A stretch of 64,000 nucleotides of DNA from Temnothorax longispinosus (Eukaryota > Arthropoda > Insecta > Hymenoptera > Formicidae). How positions within the stretch are numbered: position 1 is the first letter of the stretch; each line of letters starts with the position of its first letter. Location: the NCBI RefSeq assembly GCF_030848805.1, contig NC_092359.1, positions 12,334,035 to 12,398,034 of the forward strand, given 5' to 3'. This document shows positions 55,686 to 64,000 of this stretch, piece by piece. The position numbers and the translations under genes were made by a program. Below the pieces are notes generated by a model. That model was not told the origin of the DNA, did no database searches, and saw nothing but the letters and a program-made list of their open reading frames with translations.

Positions 55686-57445
55686 TCTCTCTCTTCAATT
55701 CTCTTCTCTAACTGCGAAAACGTGTCACGACATCCAATATTTCAGATGCTGGCATTCGCATTTTCATCCGCGCCCATTCTTTCTTCGTTCCTCCAGGACT
55801 TCCGCCATCTTTGAAATTAAAACGATAATATTCCTTCCATTGGCATTGGATAGCGATTGTGTCGCGGCTAAGAGCGCGGTGTAGCATGAGAATAATAATC
55901 GTGCGACGAGCCGAGAACCCGGGGAATAGCTTTGTGACATCCGAGACAAAAATCAGAGCATGCCTGCCATTAAGGAGATGAGAATTTATTACTAACACGC
56001 GCAACGCCAACACCGTGACAAAGCCTATTTGTTACTCAGGTATTTAAGTGCCTGGGTACTGTTTCTGAAAATGAAACACCGCTCGCGCGTCGACACAGGC
56101 GTGTAATTTCGTGCTCTCTGTTTCTCTCTGTCTCTCTCTCTCGCTCGCTCGCTCTCAGGAAGCTCTCGCTCTCTCTATAATAAAATCTCCTGGGATCTTC
56201 GTTATTATCATCGAAATCGCGTGAGGTCGAGCTAATTTACGGCTACAAAATAGGCATATCTATTTCACAGAATTAGCTCTGTATTTCTCTGAATTCGCTA
56301 CATCCAATTTACTTCGGAAAATTCAATTATCCGTATCTTCACTTCGTTTCAATGGTCTTAAATTTATTACGTTCCGAAAAAGAATCTCTCCGCGCATAAT
56401 CTACACGCTAATGTTGCTTATACGTCGTGAATAATGACGCCGTAAATATTGAACCCCGTGGAAAATCCGTCCGACTATTTAACCGTTAAGTTAAACCGCG
56501 CGGAGTAACGCGCTAGATGACAAAAATTAAATTGGATTACAGACGAGGCTCGCAGCATCGAATGAAAAAAAAGCTAGTGGAGCGAATCAATTTTCGATGC
56601 ACTTCGCTCGAACGGAAATGTTCCCGCCTTCGAAGAGAGATGCGACGGAGTAAGAGAAAAAGGAAAAAAAAAGAAACGTGACGATCGAAAATTGCATGGT
56701 AACGAACAGAAATTGGAAAGTCGCGCGCGCAGGTTTAAGCGGGCGTATATCTCATCGTTCTTGTCTCTCTGCGCGCTTCTCATACCGGATAAAAATACGC
56801 GCGCTAGTTAGCAGTGACATTAAAGAGTTAAATCGCATGGAAACGAGAGGATAAGAAATCGCGAGCGCCTTTATCACGCGGGTTTGCGCACGGGTTATCT
56901 CCCGTCTCGGCGAAAGAAGTTACGAAATGCGAGACTGAAACTAAATTTCCTTTATTTCAGTCGATGCGAATGCGTGCCTCACGAAAGTGTTCTAACGTTA
57001 CTGATGCTATTCGTGCTATTCGCGTTAATGAAGTGACGAAAAGTATAATCTCGTCATTATACTTTTGTCACATGCGAATTATCGAGATGTCTAATTTATC
57101 AATCTTTATATCTTCTTGATACTCAATGTGACGCTTACACGCGAATAAAATTAAAAGATACAGTTGAAATAACAATATCAATGTAACACCGTCGATTGTT
57201 ACGTGTTATAAAAGATAATATATCACGCGCTTTTACGCACACAGAACAAAATCGAGAGACGATCCCGCTGGTGGTGGTCAACGCCCGACGCGGCGAAACT
57301 TGTGTTTGACGAATCAATTAATTTTATCGAACGGACAACCGTGCCATCGCCCAACCCACGGCAATCTTCGTAAATGAAAATCGATTCGCTTTCTATTACG
57401 AGATAAGTAACGGAGTAGGGGATAGTCGACCGCAAGGGTGGGTGG
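55686..57445. other. No gene recognised
   Basis: CT-rich remnants at 55685-55710 and 56115-56175, otherwise mixed sequence. ORFs such as 55708-56013 (minus) carry no motif. Confidence 0.6.
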
Positions 57446-57459
57446 AAGAGAGAGAGTGA

Positions 57460-57503
<44 letters not shown>
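57446..57503. repeat. (GA)n microsatellite
   Basis: GA repeats with two GAGTGA interruptions, then about 20 uninterrupted units. It produces Ser-Leu runs in the minus-strand ORFs at 57223-57702 and 57396-57629. Confidence 0.92.
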
Positions 57504-57509
<6 letters not shown>

Positions 57510-60500
57510 AGGCGAAGGAGAAGAGTCTAAGTCGGATACAACAATACCTATTAAGATAGCATCGTGACCAACCGCAAGCAATCTCGCTGGACAGACTTCG
57601 TGGATGGCTGTCGTACGTCCTGATTGCACCTGACATTATAATCGAAACCTTTCGATTCGCGTTCGACGTAGTTTTATTACCGCGGCGGAACTTTCCGGAC
57701 AAAGACCTCGTCAGGACGAAAATTACGGTAATTTAACAATCTCAAAAGTTCGATAATTAATGCAAATCGTCTCTCAAAGCGTGAAGATTATTCCAAATTT
57801 AGTTCGACGAACAATATTTCTGCATATTAGGGGAAAGAGCCATATTTCTGAATTATTTTAATGAGGAAGTACCTAACATCAGCCGTTCTACCATTAGCTC
57901 GCGCGTAATGTAATTAACGTACTTAAATTAATTACTAACTCGTGCTCTGATAATGCGCGATAACTTGACCGATATTTTCAGTTCGCTACAATCGAATTTA
58001 ATTCGTAAAGATAGATTGCAAAAAGCGAGTCTTATATTCCGTAGAGATTTGTCAATATCGCCAGAACCTTTGTCATCCGGGTCATCCCTGTTCCTGATAT
58101 AGGGAATTAACGTATTATCAGCGCGCAAAGTTCAATTCGATCCGCGAGAAATTACGTCAAACATTTGGACGACGGATTAGTTTGGATTAAACGAGTCTCG
58201 TTAGAAATGTGTGTATCTCTGAGTATTATATGCCCGCTGAATACGAGCGTTACCGAGATCGAACGCGCTATAAACCCGGACTTTATACACGTATATGCTT
58301 TATATATATTCAAATCGCATGAAACCGATATATTCCTGTCCCTCCTGTATCATATCTAGTGTTCTACGAATAACGTCGGAGGGATTGGACCTCGGAACGA
58401 GAGGCACATAATATATATATACATATATAGCCGATGTATGCACATAGAAGATAGCCCATAAAATGGCGGATACCCGAATACATATATCTGTGCTAATTCT
58501 CGAAATAGCATGAAATTATTGTTTAAGTTGTACGTTTTCTTCTCGCCGTGCATGGCAAAAGAATATAGCGAAAAAATAAAGAAAATGAAGAATAAGAAAA
58601 GACTAGATCCTATTGCAATTTTTATTCTTATTCATATTCATATATCATAAGACACACACAGCTGTTGCTGTTGTTTTTATTATACATGACATATCAGCAA
58701 ACCAAACTGAATAGAGTAAAAGCTCATTGTTTCAGTGACGTAAAGAACCTCGTAGAAATATTTCACGACATAACATCGTCCTACGTCAGCGGCTAACAGC
58801 TCGCGCGTAAATCTACGACAAAGTATAGCCGGTATTTCGTTCGAGATGGACGTTTTGAGCGGGCTGACTTATATACGCTTATCACGGCACGCTCTCTACA
58901 CTTTCTTCCACGTGGATACAATTATTTTTGTTCGCACGCAATAACGTCTTAAAATAGAGCGCGAGATAGAATCGCGCGCAGAAGGGTGTTTGGCTCGAAG
59001 GCATTTAACATCACGTGTCGTTATATATTTAGACATCCTCGTTCCCCCCGTCGACGAAAGAAATGGTACAGCTGCTAGGCGGCCGTAAAGAGAAATTCAC
59101 GAAACGTTTCTGTCAATGTCAGTAAGCTTCTCGCGAAAGATTGCAGAGCTAAAAGTTTGCCGCTGCACGATATTCGACGCTTAGCTACATAACTTTCGTC
59201 GAGAAGACGACGACATATTCGTTACAATTACAGCCTAAACTCTTTCTTCTTCTTTTCATTCGTAGAACATATTTAAATATATCAAAGATACTAAAAAATA
59301 ATATATACAATAATATTAAATATAATTACATACGTCAACAATATAATTTACGTATATATCTCAGCCGCTAGTATTTAAAATTTATAACGTTTTAATGTTT
59401 ATTACGGCGCTTTAAAAATATCGTGAGAAAATCTTTATCGGTTTATTTAGACACGGTATAACTCAATGCATAATTTAATGGAAATAACGACCGTGCTATC
59501 AATAACTTTTTTATAAAATAAGTCTACACTATATTGACACGTTGATAATTGCCACGGCTTACGATATGTCAATACTGTTTATTGTATAAGTTAGATTTAA
59601 TTTAAAAAAAGTAAATTGTTTCGTTGAAAACGTTGCCGCTTCTCAAAAAGAAAATATGTAGAAATATTGTAGACAATATAGACGAGCGAAAAACAGAAAG
59701 GTAAAAGTAACGAAACATGCGTTTTCACACGATTTAAATGGCATTATGCGAGTTTACAACACGAGAATGTGTCGAAAAATGAAAACATTGCAATGCAAAG
59801 CGTTACATGGCGGCACAAAGAGACAGAAAATCCTCTTTTTGCCGCGGCGCGGGCAATGATTTGTCCGCTCGTGCTGCAATACGAACCAGAACGAACCTGT
59901 AATTACACGACTGAAGGTTTACGATCGCGAACGAAATCGAAACGTGCGCAGTCGTGTATATTGAAGAAAACTAGGCGTTAACCAGAAATTCAATCTTTAA
60001 ATTAACGTCGCGTCGCGCCCGGCTGTGGTGGCCATGGCCGCCAGCGCACAAACGTGCGCGCAAACGAAAAAATATCGTCCGCCACGACCGCGAAGAATAC
60101 GGCGAATTTTTGTGACGATTATTTATACCCCATCCGAGCGCAACGTATCATTTTTTCGACCGCGACCCCGCGCCGCCGCGCCGTTGGAAAATAAAAACAA
60201 TGCGCGAAAACCGTAAAACTCTAACTGGCCAGTTATATCGCGTGCCCCGTTCTTCTCGACTTTATTGTGCGCTTAATGTCAACTTGTATCCGACCGCAGC
60301 CAACGTGACAGCTTTATGTCCCATGGGATTTTAATACGCCTGTCACGTTCTCTGTTTGTTTCATAATACTGTCTCCAGTCAGCCGCAAATCTTTTCAGCT
60401 ATAGGTTTTTTTTCGCGAATTTGACATTGGCCTTTTTTATCGATAAAAATACAAAGACCACACTTACCGCTTTTTTTATCTTTCAGGATTTTTTTAAATT

Positions 60501-61281
60501 TTCAACCATTTCTCTACAACCTGTACGTCCTTTTAATTTTCCACATGAAAATTCTTCGTATTTTTTCCAACGAATAAATCTTGAAAATTAAGGAACAATG
60601 AAAATTTAGTTTATCAAGGGGCGTTTATGACTGAAGGAGAATACGTTTGATTATGAACGCTCAACGCATATACATAGGTGGCTACTACGGTTGCACGTTC
60701 GCTACGAGATCCCTCGCTATCCATCCGTTTTTCGTTCAGTCACGATGAACGTAGATGCACGTAGATAGCCAGCGAATCGCCCGACAGCAAATCCGCCGTA
60801 ATTAATTCCCGTCGTAATCGTATTTGCCCGTTCATCGCGCGCGCTCTTAGGGTTTATTAATATACGCTAATAGTGTTCGGGTTACTGCAATACGGAGAAT
60901 GCGCGCGTTACCGAATAGAATGCATTCTGCGACGCGTCTCGTTCGCCCCCGACCTTCGCTCCGGCCGTCTCTCGCCTCTCTATCTCCGTCTACTAGCAAT
61001 TGTACAGCAATTACAACAATTTAACCAAATTACCCGCGTAGAAACGCCGCCCGCCACTGTTTCGCGGCGAGCTAGACCACCGCTTTTGTATGTATATGTG
61101 TAATGTCTGCAGATTAAGTAACGAAGGACGAGTGGACCCGCCGCCTCGTTCAACGGCCAGGAATATCACCCTATTGTGTTTAATGTTAGTATCGATTGCC
61201 ACGAGAGAGCCGTCCGAATGGGGCTGTGAAATTCATAGCTTCCGAGACACGCGCTCTCGCGTCTATGTGCACACTCAACGC

Positions 61282-61282
<1 letters not shown>
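57504..61282. other. No gene recognised
   Basis: Mixed DNA with an AT-rich stretch at 59220-59700 and CpG-rich stretches at 58780-59200, 60000-60250 and 60700-61080. No recognised motif in any ORF. Confidence 0.6.

Positions 61283-61329
<47 letters not shown>
61283..61329. repeat. (AC)23 microsatellite
   Basis: An uninterrupted AC run. Thr-His ORFs across it are artefacts. Confidence 0.93.
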
Positions 61330-61332
<3 letters not shown>

Positions 61333-63127
61333 GCGCGTCTACTTACTTGCCATGAATATTATTGATGCGTTAAGCGGCCGTCTCTTAGAGAGGTATATTA
61401 TTGCACGTTAATTGCCTTACGAATTCGCATCTTGCGCTCGAACGCTTCAATTCAGCGCACACAAGAGTGTAATGAGCTTAGATAAAATCTCTCCGAAAGA
61501 AGCTTCTGCCGTTCTCAGTATCCAATGCGGCAAGTAATACAGAAAAAAATGTCGCGCGCACCGAAGTCATCGCGATTTATCAAAAATAAATGCATAAAAG
61601 GTGAATAACTCTGAAAGTCCGCGGAACGAGCGAAACAAAGAAGGATTAACGGGGGGGGGGGGGAGAAATTATCGTGCGTAAAAAAGTACAAGACGGTGGA
61701 GACGGTAGATAAACGAGCGTAAAGACTCCCTCGGAAGACTATTCGGAGGCGCACTAACGAGCGGAAATGTACGATTTAGCGAATGTTAATGAAGACGGCG
61801 AATCTGTGGTACTCCCGCCGCATCTATCTGCATTCTTAATTGTCGCAATTAAAGTACCGGGCCTCTCCTTCCCCCCTTCCTCCTCCTCCTCGAACGCCGG
61901 AAAATCCTGTCTGCGCCCCTGTACATCCTGGTTGCGTGTGGTCGTCGGGAGGTCGAGGGTTTAGAGGCGCATCGATTCGACCGTTCCTGCAGAAAATGCA
62001 GATCACAGGAACCGAAGGAACGGCTGGAGGAACGGGCTCCTCTTTCGGGACATCTCCGATTCACGAACAAAAAAGAAGATCGATTCTCCCCTGAGAAAAC
62101 GCGAGTTCTTATCTGCCGTCCTCCCCGCCACTCTCCGCTACCGTCCGCTCTTGTCCTCCAGTCGCGAGTCTTATCTCTCAAAGTCTCCTCAGGATCGATT
62201 CCGTCCTGTCGCCCTCTCTATCACTCTTCCCTTTCATCGTGCTACACCAGCATAGACGATAACTGTGCAAATAATTTACGTACGTATGATGCAATTAGGC
62301 TCGAGTTACGCAGTACCTTTACGGCTTTCTTCGACTCTACACCGAAAGTATATCGTTTCTCCTCCGATTCAGAGACTTACATCGATGGTTCTTCTGCGTA
62401 TGCGTTTGCTTTTTCAAAACTCGAGCAAAAAGACAATAATGTGATCGACGATGTCGTTGTAACGAGGTCAGGCAAAAAGTTCATCAAACATCCAAAAAGC
62501 TGAGATAAAATTCAAAAAGTAAAAAGGCAGGAAAGACTTAATAATTAACGGCTGAATTATACGACTATAAGTTTAATTGTAAAATCTTCTAGTTTCCTTG
62601 GCTTCCACATACTACTATGTAATTTATGTCTCGTATCTTTATAAAGAGTTATTTTAACAGCGAAGCCAGGCGTCTACGCCGCGAATATAATCTCAGAGAA
62701 CTCCGTCTATTTTTACACAGTTATCGTTTGTTTCTTTTTTTTCGTATTTCTGGCACAGACTGAATCTGAAAATCTACTTCTCCCAATGTCAACTACGTCG
62801 CCGGCACGTTTCGTTACAAGTGCGACCAAAAAGTTGGCCAACCGCGACGGTACATCTTCTTAATGCGATTCAGCGTGTCCGCCCGCGCGCGTAATCGCAT
62901 TCGCGGCGACGAAATCAGCCTTATTGCCGCGCGAATAAATGAGCGGGACACGGCCGCCGGTATAGTTCTCCTCATTTTGTTCGTACCCGCTTCGTCGGGG
63001 GGATAAATGTCCCGACAAATATTTGAGTTTCGGGTAAACTGAAATTAAAGTGAAACGGAAAAGAGGAAAGAGGCTGCGACGAATCCCCGACGAGGGCCCG
63101 AAAGTCTCTGCTCTTTCTTCTATGGCG
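61330..63127. other. No gene recognised
   Basis: Contains a G run at 61651-61664 and a TCC-rich stretch near 61865-61895. The overlapping ORFs at 61767-62181 on both strands show no domain. Confidence 0.6.
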
Positions 63128-63278
63128 TCGTTTTAGCAGCGCCGTTAATTAATTTGTTAGTCTCCTTACCTATAGATCGGTTCCGGGATTACAGCGAGAT
63201 ACAGCGGTATCTCTAATCCCAAAAGCGACCCATAGATAGAGAAGACTAACAAATTAATTAACGATACTGCAGAAACGA
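63128..63278. repeat. 151-bp palindrome (single long hairpin; MITE candidate)
   Basis: Perfect 21-bp arms (63143-63163 and 63243-63263, core TTAATTTGTTAGTCT) extend outward with about 18 of 23 matches (TCGTTTTAGCAG against CTGCAGAAACGA). Inward they extend with weaker pairing to GGGATTA/TAATCCC and GAGATA/TATCTC around CAGCGG. The whole unit is one near-continuous hairpin. TTAA or TA could be the target duplication, but arm symmetry hides it. A MITE is the likeliest explanation; a hairpin RNA gene is an alternative. Confidence 0.8.
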
Positions 63279-64000
63279 AGCGACATTGCCTGCAAGTGGT
63301 GTAATTATTCTCTTCGTATCAGACGAAAATAACGCTATACAGCAAAAACACTTATGGGTGTCGGAAGATGGGAGGAGCACGTATATACTTAATTCTGCCA
63401 TGCATAATCACCCTCGCCCTTTCAGCCCACCGCTATTTCTCCCCCTCTTGCTTTGCATTTTCCCCAAACTACCGTCGACCACTCTTCGCGTGAGAAGTGA
63501 CACTTCAGTGCACCGTGTATCTTGCCGGCATTAAACGTTCGAATACCATGCGAATTCGCGTCGCGCAAGTACCAGAACGATCATTATACAACGACACTAC
63601 GCTAAAGAGGTCGTATCTGGGCGCCGAGCATTATACGAGACACTCAATTCCCAGGGCGTAACGCTGTATCTGAATTGCCGTTGCGCCCGTCCGCCCGCGA
63701 TAAAAATGCCGTTGGACGTTTATAAAGCGTCGCGTTTAATAAAAACGCCACCGGCGCGGCGTGAAGGCACCGAAAGTCAAGAGATCGAGCGAGCTGCGAC
63801 AATATGTTCTTAACTCGATTCGCCACCTGTCCCCCCCCCCTCCCGTTATCCGCTTCGGTCGCGGTTTCGTCCTCGCACGCGTAATTACATTCCCGATGAT
63901 GTTATCAGTTTTATTGCTATCCCGAACGGATGAGGAAAGTTGTGGGCGCGGGGTGCATGAGAGAGAGTGCGCGAAGGAAAGGAAGATACGAGGAGAGAAG
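63279..64000. other. No gene recognised
   Basis: CpG-containing mixed sequence with a C run near 63830-63841 and the start of a GA-rich tract at 63958-63966. No ORF with a known motif. Confidence 0.6.

Overview
This window looks like nuclear DNA of an arthropod, most likely a hymenopteran and perhaps an ant. The evidence is many short CpG-rich patches in an otherwise AT-rich background, abundant (CT)n, (AC)n and (TA)n tracts, small palindromic DNA transposons with TAA, TTAA or TA target duplications, and a lysine/glutamate-rich LINE ORF1 of a kind I associate with ant genomes. The species call is inference; no host gene anchors it. I found no convincing host protein-coding gene, tRNA, rRNA or CRISPR array. 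Almost everything recognisable is mobile-element derived.

Region 1-6470 is a decayed DIRS-like (tyrosine-recombinase) retrotransposon on the + strand: a broken gag, then reverse transcriptase plus RNase H with one in-frame stop, then a frameshifted tyrosine recombinase, then a 3' block of inverted and direct repeats. Two later insertions interrupt it. One is a minus-strand LINE derivative at 3257-4829 that carries ORF1 but no reverse transcriptase and is bounded by a 17-bp target duplication. The other is a 123-bp palindromic element at 5208-5330 inside the recombinase.

Region 6470-46270 is gene-poor, intergenic or intronic sequence holding non-autonomous DNA elements: an 841-bp foldback element (17836-18676), a 772-bp element with TTAA duplications (20810-21581), two copies of one palindromic MITE (24885-25024 and 26675-26801), a second MITE family (30128-30253), and a TA-flanked palindrome (36187-36396). 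Long (AC)n and (TA)n tracts and a 12-bp minisatellite lie between them.

Region 46272-46941 is an internally deleted PIF/Harbinger transposon that still encodes the N-terminal part of its transposase on the minus strand. Region 53690-55685 holds a compound (TC)(AC)(TC) microsatellite and a 5'-truncated but still open CR1/Jockey-like LINE inserted into a (CT)n tract. Near the end, at 63128-63278, is a 151-bp palindrome able to form one long hairpin. The remaining DNA has only short unrecognised ORFs. It could be a gene desert or a very large intron with regulatory content, but the sequence alone does not prove that.
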